From assembly GCA_002390845.1 (NCBI GenBank), contig DGQT01000093.1, positions 1 through 43,567 on the forward strand: DNA of 43,567 nt, written 5' to 3'. Positions 17,536 to 24,752 of the stretch are shown here, one piece after another. Both the position numbers and the translations under genes were made by a program. Position 1 is the first letter of the stretch; every line of letters starts with the position of its first letter. Origin of the DNA: Chitinophagaceae bacterium UBA4407. GTDB taxonomy: Bacteria; Bacteroidota; Bacteroidia; Chitinophagales; Chitinophagaceae. Below the pieces are notes generated by a model that saw only the letters and a list, made by a program, of their open reading frames with translations, ran no database searches and was not told the origin of the DNA.

Positions 17536-17826
17536 TTATATTATTTTGTAATAATGTTCTACTGTTGGAAAAGGATCGTAAAAATGATGCAATAAATTTT
17601 TCCATTCCCTGTATTCCTCACTTCCTCTGAAACCGATTGTATGATCTTCTAAAGTTTCCCAGCGCACAATCAGCAAATATTTATTTTCTTCTTCTATGCA
17701 TTTTTGTAATTCGTGTTCAACATATCCTTTCATGCTGCTGATGATTGTTGAAGCTTTTTTAAATGCATGTTCAAACGCTGCATCTTCTCCATTCTTTATT
17801 TTTAAAAGAGCTATTTCTGTTATCAT
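17536..17826 (-). CDS. Antibiotic biosynthesis monooxygenase (ABM) domain protein
   Basis: A 96-residue protein from ATG 17826 (MITEIALLKIKNG); the longer frame to 17859 adds an unlikely tail. The pattern is that of dimeric alpha-beta barrel ABM proteins: ITEIALLKIKNGEDAAFEHAF, then YLLIVRWETLEDH. Such proteins act as cofactor-free monooxygenases or have unknown roles. It lies 32 bases upstream of ilvN and is probably co-transcribed with it. Confidence 0.75.
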   Translation of the reverse strand: MITEIALLKIKNGEDAAFEHAFKKASTIISSMKGYVEHELQKCIEEENKYLLIVRWETLEDHTIGFRGSEEYREWKNLLHHFYDPFPTVEHYYKII

Positions 17827-17883
17827 ATTTTTATCCAAAAATTCAACCTTATGATACAAGCTTTAGTTTTCATGGCATCCTCG

Positions 17884-17900
17884 TTGCGTCGCAATCACTT
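17884..17900 (-). repeat. Intergenic repeat, decayed A half
   Basis: TTGCGTCGCAATCACTT keeps the first ten bases of the family core and loses the CTTGTAC end. It lies between the methyltransferase and ABM genes. Confidence 0.5.
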
Positions 17901-17999
17901 TATCTGCATATCAATCATCAGCTTCAGCATTATCGACACGTACCTGTTTAAATTTATAGAGCTTCAAACAGCCTATTAAATTTCTGTAGAAGCTATTAA

Positions 18000-18584
18000 T
18001 CAGTTATTACTGATTTTGGTTACGATAATAATACCCGTTGACCAGTTCAGTTTTGTCAATACAATATCTCTTCTTTTTTCCAGTTCGTTAATGAATATTT
18101 CTGCTTTTAATGCATGCCCTTCGGGCCAGTTTAGTTGCGGAAGCATATCATCAATTATATAAAAACCACCTTCTTTTACAAGTGCAATTGTTTCTTCAAA
18201 CAAATCATATTTACCAGGCATTGCATCAGCAAAGATTAAATCAAATTTTTCGCCTGAATAATTTTGCAGCCATTCGTATCCATCTGCACAAATAAATTCA
18301 ATCCTGTTATCGGGTAATTGACTTTTTGCAATATCAATCAACACCTGATTGTTTTCAACTGTTATTAAATGAGACTGTTGATCCATTCCTTCCAGTATCC
18401 ATGATGTTGCCAAACCCCCACCTGTTCCAAGTTCTAATATGCGCCCAGCCAATTTCGATGCAACCAATGTTTTTAATAAACTTCCCGTGTACAGATCAGA
18501 AGACATATTGAACGACAATTTTTTTGTTGCCGCTGAAATATGTTCATATTGAACAGGTATGTCAGTAAAAATATCATCTCTCAT
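18000..18584 (-). CDS. Class I SAM-dependent methyltransferase (O-methyltransferase-like)
   Basis: A 194-residue protein. Motif I is ILELGTGGGLATSW (49-62), an acidic residue after LITVEN marks motif II, and FDLIFADAMPGKY is motif IV. The N-terminal ATKKLSFNMSSDLYTGSLL is typical of caffeoyl-CoA-OMT-type small methyltransferases. The substrate is unknown. It sits between ilvB and the ABM gene, with repeat copies on both sides. Confidence 0.8.
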   Translation of the reverse strand: MRDDIFTDIPVQYEHISAATKKLSFNMSSDLYTGSLLKTLVASKLAGRILELGTGGGLATSWILEGMDQQSHLITVENNQVLIDIAKSQLPDNRIEFICADGYEWLQNYSGEKFDLIFADAMPGKYDLFEETIALVKEGGFYIIDDMLPQLNWPEGHALKAEIFINELEKRRDIVLTKLNWSTGIIIVTKISNN

Positions 18585-18620
18585 AGCCGGGCTGTTTTAA
18601 AAGCTCATAAAAGTTATTCA

Positions 18621-18681
18621 GTACAAGTGTGCGACGCAAGGAACGATACATTTATATTCTATTGCCTGGCTCAAAATATTT
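18621..18681 (+). repeat. Intergenic repeat, complete A half
   Basis: GTACAAGTGTGCGACGCAA (18621-18639), variable bases, then TTGCCTGGCTCAAAATATTT. It lies just past the ilvB stop codon with the GGCTCA arm towards ilvB. Confidence 0.85.
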
Positions 18682-18697
18682 GTCTTTAAAAATAATT

Positions 18698-20440
18698 CTA
18701 ACTTAATCTTATCTCTGCTACACTGCAGCCCTGTGGCACCATGGGGAACACATTGTTCTCTTTGCCTACCATTACTTCTAGCAAGTAAGCGCCATCGTGA
18801 TCGAGCATTTCTTTTAATGCAGCCTTCAAATTTTCTCTTTTGTTTACTGACTTGCCTTCGATGCCATAACCTTTTGCCACCATCACAAAATCCGGGCTTG
18901 TGATATCCACAAAAGAATACCTTTTTTCGTTGAATAATTCCTGCCACTGCCGCACCATGCCAAGGAACTGATTATTGAGAATAAGTATTTTTACGGCAGC
19001 GCCAAACTGCATTATGGTGCCAAGTTCCTGCAGTGTCATTTGAAAACCACCATCGCCTATGATAGCGATCACCGTGCGTTCAGGTGCACCATATTTAGCA
19101 CCAATTGCAGCTGGCAAAGCGAAACCCATGGTACCCAATCCGCCCGAGGTAACGTTGCTTTTTGATTCGTTGAATTTTGCATAACGACAGGCAATCATTT
19201 GGTGCTGGCCCACATCTGTAACAATTACCGCATTGCCATTGGTGAGTTCGTTGAGCGCATCAATTACTTCGGCCATACTCATTTCTTCTTTTGTGGGATG
19301 CATTTCATCGTATATCACCAACTCATTTTCCTTCTTTGTAAACTCATTGAATTTCTGCAGCCATAAAGAATGATCTTTCTTTTCTAAAAGTTCTGTGAGC
19401 AGCGGCAATGTTTCTTTGCAATCGCCCCAAACAGGAACGGTTGATTTTACATTTTTGTCTATCTCAGCGGGGTCAATATCAAGGTGAATTACTTTGGCCT
19501 GTTTTGCATATTTATCTAAGCGGCCTGTAACACGGTCATCGAAGCGCATACCTACTGCGATCAATACATCGCATTCGTTGGTTAATACATTGGGTCCGTA
19601 GTTGCCGTGCATACCCAGCATGCCCACATTCAATGGATGGTCTGTTGGTAGTGCGCTCAAGCCAAGAATCGTCCATGCCGCAGGTAAACCACTTTTCTCA
19701 ATAAATGCTTTGAATTCATTTTCTGCGCGGCCAAGAATTACACCCTGCCCAAAAATGACAAATGGTTTTTCTGCGGCATTAATAAGCTTTGCAGCTTCTG
19801 TAATATATTCTTTGCGCACAATCGGTTTTGGCCGGTAACTTCTTATATGATGGCAGGAAGTGTAACCTTCGTAATCGAATTTTTGTATCTGTGCGTTCTT
19901 GGTAATATCAATCAGCACAGGGCCTGGTCTGCCGCTTCTTGCTATGTAAAAAGCTTTGGCTAAAACAGCAGGTATTTCAGTTGCATCGGTTACCTGGTAA
20001 TTCCATTTTGTAACCGGTGTGGTAATGTTGATCACATCTGTTTCTTGAAAAGCATCGGTGCCCAGCAAATGCGCAAACACCTGGCCGGTAATTGCCACGA
20101 GTGGTGTACTGTCAATCATGGCATCCGCTAAACCTGTAACAAGGTTTGTAGCGCCAGGGCCGCTTGTTGCAAACACAACCCCCACTTTGCCGGATGTTCT
20201 CGCAAAGCCTTGCGCAGCATGTATTCCGCCTTGTTCATGGCGCACAAGAATATGTTCTAATTTATCCTTATAATCATAAAGTGCATCATAAATTGGCATG
20301 ATGGCGCCGCCGGGATAGCCGAAAATGGTATGCACATTTTCTGCGATCATTGCCTCTAAAACAGCTTCACTTCCTGTAATGGAAATTATTTTTTTAACAG
20401 GCGTTTCAATTTTTTCTTCTAATGCTTCAAGTGTTGTCAT
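18698..20440 (-). CDS. ilvB: Acetolactate synthase large (catalytic) subunit
   Basis: A 580-residue ThDP enzyme that condenses pyruvate with pyruvate or 2-oxobutanoate. The catalytic glutamate lies in LVRHEQGG (Glu69) after GYPGGAIMPIYDALY. The C-terminal ThDP/Mg motif begins GDGGFQM and ends NN before QFLGMVRQWQ. The frame has full family length. It is flanked by an A-type repeat copy at its 3' end and a B-type copy at its 5' end. It lies downstream of ilvE-ilvD and so under the proposed attenuator only if transcription reads through the intervening repeats and the ORF6N/DinB genes. Confidence 0.95.
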   Translation of the reverse strand: MTTLEALEEKIETPVKKIISITGSEAVLEAMIAENVHTIFGYPGGAIMPIYDALYDYKDKLEHILVRHEQGGIHAAQGFARTSGKVGVVFATSGPGATNLVTGLADAMIDSTPLVAITGQVFAHLLGTDAFQETDVINITTPVTKWNYQVTDATEIPAVLAKAFYIARSGRPGPVLIDITKNAQIQKFDYEGYTSCHHIRSYRPKPIVRKEYITEAAKLINAAEKPFVIFGQGVILGRAENEFKAFIEKSGLPAAWTILGLSALPTDHPLNVGMLGMHGNYGPNVLTNECDVLIAVGMRFDDRVTGRLDKYAKQAKVIHLDIDPAEIDKNVKSTVPVWGDCKETLPLLTELLEKKDHSLWLQKFNEFTKKENELVIYDEMHPTKEEMSMAEVIDALNELTNGNAVIVTDVGQHQMIACRYAKFNESKSNVTSGGLGTMGFALPAAIGAKYGAPERTVIAIIGDGGFQMTLQELGTIMQFGAAVKILILNNQFLGMVRQWQELFNEKRYSFVDITSPDFVMVAKGYGIEGKSVNKRENLKAALKEMLDHDGAYLLEVMVGKENNVFPMVPQGCSVAEIRLS

Positions 20441-20446
20441 AAAATA

Positions 20447-20503
20447 TTTTTTGTTATCAGCATTTGTAATTTATTCAGCTTCCGTTGTGTCACTCACTTG
20501 TAC
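20447..20503 (-). repeat. Intergenic repeat, B half
   Basis: The plus strand reads TTTTTTGTTATCAGCATTTG, variable bases, then TTGTGTCACTCACTTGTAC (20485-20503). It is immediately upstream of the ilvB start codon. It matches the left arm of the composite at 29451-29745. Confidence 0.8.
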
Positions 20504-20535
20504 GTTCCGATCTTTATTCGACAATGTGCAGCTCC

Positions 20536-21027
20536 TTATTTTTTTCTGTAAACCCCTAAAAGATCTGTTGAGCCAACATTCATAAAACCAACCTGCCTCA
20601 ACATCGTTACAAGTTGTCCACGATGATATGTTGCATGATTAATAACATGTGCAATCAACTGGTAATAAGGCATTGAATAAGCATCGCCATTTAGTCTTGT
20701 AAAATCAAGATTTGTTTCAAGCTTGCTTTCATCAAAATCATCTATAAAATTTTTCATGCTTTCAGAAGTTTTTTTCCATAAAGCAATGTGTTCATCTTTT
20801 GTTCCTTTATAAACAGACTGTAACCATACTACAGGCTTATTTTCGAAACGTTCCAGCCACGCTTTTTCTGCACTGATAATATGCAGTACCGTTTCCTGTA
20901 TGCTGTTGAAACTGCTGATGATTTCTTTGTTCCATTGCTCGTCGGTAATTTGATCAAGCCAGCCGCATACAATATTGTTTGCCCAGACATTGTATTCTGC
21001 CAGTTCTTTAAAATATTGTTTAGTCAT
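20536..21027 (-). CDS. DinB-family four-helix protein
   Basis: A 163-residue DinB/YfiT-like protein. The metal triad is readable as His49 (VLHIISAEKAW), His131 and His135 (HVINHATYHRGQ). Members are putative metal-dependent thiol S-transferases or of unknown role. It follows the ORF6N gene by only 5 bases, so the two form a small unit inserted between ilvD and ilvB. Confidence 0.85.
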   Translation of the reverse strand: MTKQYFKELAEYNVWANNIVCGWLDQITDEQWNKEIISSFNSIQETVLHIISAEKAWLERFENKPVVWLQSVYKGTKDEHIALWKKTSESMKNFIDDFDESKLETNLDFTRLNGDAYSMPYYQLIAHVINHATYHRGQLVTMLRQVGFMNVGSTDLLGVYRKK

Positions 21028-21032
21028 AGTTT

Positions 21033-21602
21033 TTATTTTTTAAAACCAATCCTTTCTCTTTCTCCCCATTTGCGTTGCTCTGCTTTTTCATCTAATAAGT
21101 TTTCCATCGCATCATATATCTGGTTCAGTTGTACATCATGCTCCCCTAACCGCTCTTTTATTTCTTTCAATTGTTCTTTTATATCGGTTTGTTGCAAAAA
21201 TATCTTTCTTATTTCTACAAAAGCCCTCATAATTGCAATGTTCATGTTGATGGCTTTGTCGCTGTTCAAAATACCGCTGAGCATCGCAACACCTTGTTCG
21301 GTGAAAGCGTAGGGTAAATATCTCAACCCTCCATAGCTTGAGGTCACAATTTGTGACCTTTTATTATTCTGATTATCAAGGGTTTGTAAACTTGAGGTTT
21401 CAATTTGAAACCTCAAGTTGTTCCATTCTTCTTTGGTAAGCTGAAACATGAAGTCTTTAGGAAAGCGTTTTATATTTCGCTTCACAGCAAGATTTAAAGA
21501 TTTCGTTTCAATTTCATACAAGGCAGCTAAATCTCTGTCGAGCATTACTCTTTCACCACGTAATTCATAAATCCTATTTTGTATGCTTCTTATGATTTGC
21601 AT
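21033..21602 (-). CDS. ORF6N domain-containing DNA-binding protein
   Basis: A 189-residue protein with an N-terminal ORF6N/KilA-N-type domain (IYELRGERVMLDRDLAALYEI, then RFPKDFMFQLTKEEW and LPYAFTEQGVAMLSG). A C-terminal coiled-coil-prone helix follows (EQLKEIKERLGEHDVQLNQI). Such proteins occur in phages and are scattered through Bacteroidota chromosomes, and probably bind DNA. A short internal repetition, RFQIETSS and RSQIVTSS, is encoded by two perfect DNA palindromes. The start codon directly abuts a CCCC-TAAA-GGGG repeat, which provides a purine-rich GGGGATGGGGG just before ATG. Confidence 0.85.
   Translation of the reverse strand: MQIIRSIQNRIYELRGERVMLDRDLAALYEIETKSLNLAVKRNIKRFPKDFMFQLTKEEWNNLRFQIETSSLQTLDNQNNKRSQIVTSSYGGLRYLPYAFTEQGVAMLSGILNSDKAINMNIAIMRAFVEIRKIFLQQTDIKEQLKEIKERLGEHDVQLNQIYDAMENLLDEKAEQRKWGERERIGFKK
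21341..21417. repeat. Two perfect palindromes inside the ORF6N gene
   Basis: AGGTCACAA/TTGTGACCT (21341-21359) and CTTGAGGTTTCAA/TTGAAACCTCAAG (21391-21417), each with a one-base centre. They encode the parallel peptides RSQIVTSS and RFQIETSS. Confidence 0.8.
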
Positions 21603-21624
21603 GCCCCCATCCCCTAAAGGGGAG
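21603..21624. repeat. CCCC-TAAA-GGGG dispersed repeat (copy 1)
   Basis: On the minus strand it reads CTCCCCTTTAGGGGATGGGG followed by GC, immediately before the ORF6N start codon. Near-identical copies lie at 21735-21756 and 29762-29783. Each can form a CCCCTTTAGGGG hairpin. Confidence 0.75.
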
Positions 21625-21661
21625 TATTAAAATTATTTATGTTGTTCCTTTATATTCTTCA

Positions 21662-21718
21662 GTACAAGAGTGCGACGCAACGATGATCCCATGAAAAACA
21701 AATGCCTGGCTCATAATT
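21662..21718 (+). repeat. Intergenic repeat, complete A half
   Basis: GTACAAGAGTGCGACGCAA (21662-21680), variable bases, then ATGCCTGGCTCATAATTG. It lies about 25 bases past the ilvD stop, with the GGCTCATAA arm towards ilvD. Confidence 0.85.
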
Positions 21719-21734
21719 GTATTAATTGCCTTTG

Positions 21735-21756
21735 CTCCCCTTTAGGGGCTGGGGGC
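21735..21756. repeat. CCCC-TTTA-GGGG dispersed repeat (copy 2) overlapping the ilvD 3' end
   Basis: CTCCCCTTTAGGGGCTGGGG then GC. The ilvD stop codon and its last codons (ending DAPSP) are encoded inside this repeat, so it seems to have replaced the original end of the gene. Confidence 0.75.
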
Positions 21757-23430
21757 ATCCGTCACGCAACCTTCAGCAGCAGTTGTTACCTGCTTCGCGT
21801 ATTTATACAAAACGCCTTTTGTTGCTTTTAGTGCAGGCTGTTGCCATGCTGATTTCCTTTTTGCTAATTCTTCTTCGTTTACTTTCAGCGTCATTGATTT
21901 GGTAGCAACATTTAACTCAATAATATCTTCATCCTGCACCAGGCCAATAAGCCCGCCATCAAAAGCTTCCGGTGTAATATGCCCAACAACAAAACCATGT
22001 GTGCCGCCGCTGAAACGTCCATCAGTGATCAAAGCTACACTTTTACCAAGGCCTGCACCAATGATCGCCGATGTGGGTTTCAGCATCTCCGGCATACCCG
22101 GTGCACCTCGTGGACCAACATATCTTATCACTACCACATCGCCGGATTTTATTTTGTGTGAGTTGATGCCTTCAATCAATTCTTTTTCGCCATCAAAAAC
22201 CCTCGCTGTTCCTTCAAAGCGTTCGCCTTCTTTACCACTAATCTTTGCTACGCTGCCGCCTGTTGCAAGGTTGCCGTATAATATTTGTAAATGGCCTGTC
22301 GCTTTCAACGGATTTTCCAAAGGATAAATGATCTTTTGTTTTTCAAAATCAAGATCAGGGACAGTTGCTAAATTCTCCGCAATTGTTTTTCCGGTAACAG
22401 TTAAGCAATCGCCATGCAGTAAACCTTTGCTTAATAAATATTTCATTACAGCAGGAACGCCGCCATGTTCGTGCAGGTCTTGCATAAGGTATTTACCGCT
22501 TGGTTTAAAGTCGGCAAGCACAGGTGTTTTATCGCTGATCATTTGAAAATCATCCTGTGTTACTTCAACACCAACGCTTTTTGCCATGGCAATAAAATGC
22601 AATACTGCATTGGTGCTTCCGCCCAATATCATAATGATTGTAAGTGCATTTTCAAATGCTTTACGTGTCATGATATCACTTGGCTTGATATCTTTCTCTA
22701 ACAATAATTTTATTGCTTTACCCGCTGCTTTACACTCGTCCTGTTTTTCCTGGCTCAATGCAGGGTTGGAAGAAGAATAAGGCAGGCTCATGCCCAATGC
22801 TTCAATTGCTGAAGCCATGGTGTTTGCTGTGTACATACCTCCGCATGCACCGGCACCGGGACAGGCATTCATAATGATCCCTTTGAAATCCGCATCATTT
22901 AATTGTCCCGCTAATTTTTTGCCCAACGCTTCAAATGCAGAAACAATATTTAAGTCTTCGCCTTTGTAATGACCGGGTGCAATGGTGCCGCCATAGACCA
23001 TTATAGAAGGACGGTTTAATCTCCCCATTGCCATAATAGAACCGGGCATATTTTTATCGCAGCCGGGAATAGCGATCAGTCCATCGTAGTATTGAGCGCC
23101 ACAAACTGCTTCAATGGAATCGGCAATAATATCGCGGCTTACCAGCGAATAACGCATACCATCGGTGCCGTTGCTCATGCCATCGCTTACACCAATCGTG
23201 TTGAAAATTAAGCCCACCAAATCATTCTCCCACACGCCTTGTTTTACCACTTTTGCGAGATCGTTCAGGTGCATATTACAAGTATTGCCATCATAACCCA
23301 TGCTGCAAACACCCACCTGCGCTTTAGCAAGATCTTCATCAGTTAAGCCAATGCCGTAAAGCATTGCCTGCGCTGCGGGTTGTGTAATGTCTTGTGTAAG
23401 TGTCTTCGAATATTTGTTCAATTCTGCCAT
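21742..23430 (-). CDS. ilvD: Dihydroxy-acid dehydratase
   Basis: A 562-residue Fe-S dehydratase forming the 2-oxo acids of valine and isoleucine. Cluster and metal motifs are readable: CSMGYDGNTCNMHLND, PGCDKNMPGS and CPGAGACGGMYTANTM. The C-terminal GRFSGGTHGFVVGHITPEA is also conserved. It has normal family length; the final residues (APSP) come from an overlapping dispersed repeat. It is the second gene after the ilv leader region (ilvE, then ilvD) and has repeat copies on both sides. Confidence 0.95.
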   Translation of the reverse strand: MAELNKYSKTLTQDITQPAAQAMLYGIGLTDEDLAKAQVGVCSMGYDGNTCNMHLNDLAKVVKQGVWENDLVGLIFNTIGVSDGMSNGTDGMRYSLVSRDIIADSIEAVCGAQYYDGLIAIPGCDKNMPGSIMAMGRLNRPSIMVYGGTIAPGHYKGEDLNIVSAFEALGKKLAGQLNDADFKGIIMNACPGAGACGGMYTANTMASAIEALGMSLPYSSSNPALSQEKQDECKAAGKAIKLLLEKDIKPSDIMTRKAFENALTIIMILGGSTNAVLHFIAMAKSVGVEVTQDDFQMISDKTPVLADFKPSGKYLMQDLHEHGGVPAVMKYLLSKGLLHGDCLTVTGKTIAENLATVPDLDFEKQKIIYPLENPLKATGHLQILYGNLATGGSVAKISGKEGERFEGTARVFDGEKELIEGINSHKIKSGDVVVIRYVGPRGAPGMPEMLKPTSAIIGAGLGKSVALITDGRFSGGTHGFVVGHITPEAFDGGLIGLVQDEDIIELNVATKSMTLKVNEEELAKRKSAWQQPALKATKGVLYKYAKQVTTAAEGCVTDAPSP

Positions 23431-23480
23431 TTCAGTTTTATTATTTTGTTACCGTCTTTTGATTATCTATTAAGCTTTAC

Positions 23481-23499
23481 TTGCGTCGCACCCTTGTAC
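23481..23499 (-). repeat. Intergenic repeat core between ilvE and ilvD
   Basis: TTGCGTCGCACCCTTGTAC. It is a single core in the 77-base space between ilvE and ilvD, without a recognisable GGCTCA arm. Confidence 0.8.
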
Positions 23500-23507
23500 A
23501 ATTCTCT

Positions 23508-24416
23508 TTATTGAACTTCAGCTTCCTCTGCAATCTTTACCTCTTCTTCTACTACTCTTGCTGAATATGCCTTTTGAATTTTTTTACTTAATGTGTCGTT
23601 CCAGTTCTTTTTAAATTTTACATCATCAAAAGAATCCCAGCCAATAACTTCTGCAGCAGTACCACAGAAGAATGCAGCATCTGCTTCTTTTACTTCTTCA
23701 AGTGTTATTTGTTTTTCTTCTACATCAAAACCAAGCTCGTCGCATATTTCTAAAACTGTTGCTCGTGTTATGCCCGGTAATATATTCCCTGTTGCCGGTG
23801 TAAATAATTTTCCATCTTTTTCGTAGAACATATTTGCGCCAACGCCTTCTGCCGCAAAACCATTCATATCTGTAAGCAAAGCTTCATCATACCCTTTTGC
23901 TTTTGCTTCCTGGCTTGCAAGAATTGAATTTACATAATGGCCGCCTGCTTTTGCAGTGATCTTAAAACCCTTTGGGTTAGGCCTTTGAAATGAGGAGGTC
24001 ATTATTCTTAAAAGCTTGTCGCCAAAGAATGGTGCCATTTCCCACACTTCAATAACGATATAAGAAACTTCATTTTTAACAAAGCTCATATTCATGGGCG
24101 CATATACCAGCGGACGGATATAGGCATCCTGTAAATTGTTTCTTTTCAATACTTCGTAAGTGGCATTGATGAGTTCTTCGCTCCTCCATGTATAGGGCAT
24201 ATTCATTGCCAAAGCAGAATTTCTTAAACGATCATAATGTTCTTCTGCTTTGAAAATTTTTGTTTTGCCGCTTACTGTTTTATAGGAACGAATACCTTCA
24301 AATACAGAATAACCATAATGCAAAGACTGGCTGTAGAAGTCCATCTTTGCTTCGCTTGCTTTTACATATTCTCCATTTAAGTAGAGAACCGTGTTCTCGT
24401 TGTAATAATTTGCCAT
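23508..24416 (-). CDS. ilvE: Branched-chain amino acid aminotransferase
   Basis: A 302-residue class IV PLP aminotransferase catalysing the last step to Val, Ile and Leu. The PLP lysine is in ITAKAGGHYVNS (Lys156), matching the AKAGGNY motif of E. coli IlvE. SLHYGYSVFEGIRSY and the C-terminal FFCGTAAEVIGW are also typical. It is the first structural gene behind the leader peptide and terminator at 24538-24686, and so the direct target of the proposed attenuation. Confidence 0.94.
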   Translation of the reverse strand: MANYYNENTVLYLNGEYVKASEAKMDFYSQSLHYGYSVFEGIRSYKTVSGKTKIFKAEEHYDRLRNSALAMNMPYTWRSEELINATYEVLKRNNLQDAYIRPLVYAPMNMSFVKNEVSYIVIEVWEMAPFFGDKLLRIMTSSFQRPNPKGFKITAKAGGHYVNSILASQEAKAKGYDEALLTDMNGFAAEGVGANMFYEKDGKLFTPATGNILPGITRATVLEICDELGFDVEEKQITLEEVKEADAAFFCGTAAEVIGWDSFDDVKFKKNWNDTLSKKIQKAYSARVVEEEVKIAEEAEVQ

Positions 24417-24468
24417 GTTGTTATTTTTTAGTTCTTTGTTCTTCGCTTTGCTGATTCATGACATGAAC

Positions 24469-24530
24469 GTACAAGGGTGCGACGCAACCGATGCTTCATT
24501 CATGTACTTCTGCCGGGCTCAAAATATTTA
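24469..24530 (+). repeat. Intergenic repeat, complete A half, inside the ilv leader
   Basis: GTACAAGGGTGCGACGCAA (24469-24487), variable bases, then CTGCCGGGCTCAAAATATTT. It lies between the attenuator hairpin and ilvE and so would be part of the read-through transcript. Confidence 0.85.
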
Positions 24531-24537
24531 AATAAAA

Positions 24538-24564
24538 AAACCCGCCTGTGTGAGAGGCGGGTTT
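24538..24564 (-). terminator. Attenuator-type intrinsic terminator of the ilv operon
   Basis: On the minus strand AAACCCGCC pairs with GGCGGGTTT around a 9-base loop, followed directly by a T-run. It begins 20 bases past the stop of the leader ORF. Its 5' arm (CCGCCTCT, plus-strand 24553-24560) can instead pair with AGAGGTGG in the leader ORF (24598-24605), eight pairs including one G-U, which would open the terminator. Confidence 0.88.
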
Positions 24565-24584
24565 GTATTTTGATCAGTTGATTT

Positions 24585-24686
24585 TTATACGATACTTCCA
24601 CCTCTGTGCAGTGCAGGAATAATAATGACAACTACCACAAGTAGCAGCGTGAGGCTGAGGACATTATTAATACTGTTTGTGCGCAT
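24585..24686 (-). CDS. Branched-chain amino acid leader peptide
   Basis: A 33-residue ORF (MRTNSINNVL...). Its middle reads LTLLLVVVVIII (residues 12-23), and it ends PALHRGGSIV. Ten of these twelve residues are consecutive Leu, Val and Ile, the three end products of the adjacent genes. The four valines use GTG, GTA, GTT and GTC in turn. The start codon is about 18 bases past the promoter -7 box, and a strong terminator follows 20 bases after the stop. The arrangement is that of classical leader-peptide attenuation: stalling at scarce Leu, Val or Ile tRNAs would leave AGAGGTGG free to sequester the terminator arm, so ilvE and following genes are transcribed. It is too short for usual gene finders. 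Confidence 0.88.
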   Translation of the reverse strand: MRTNSINNVLSLTLLLVVVVIIIPALHRGGSIV

Positions 24687-24703
24687 AGTGTTTGTTGTAA
24701 AAA

Positions 24704-24734
24704 CGAAAGTACACCTGCCCGCTGAATTAACAAA
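24704..24734 (-). promoter_or_regulatory. Bacteroidota-type promoter of the ilv leader
   Basis: On the minus strand there is TTTG (24731-24734), a 19-base spacer, and TACTTTCG (24704-24711). This fits the -33 TTTG and -7 TAnnTTTG pattern of Bacteroidota with one mismatch. It begins 19 bases past the leuB stop and ends 18 bases before the leader ATG. Confidence 0.7.
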
Positions 24735-24752
24735 GAACTTTTTTTATACTGA

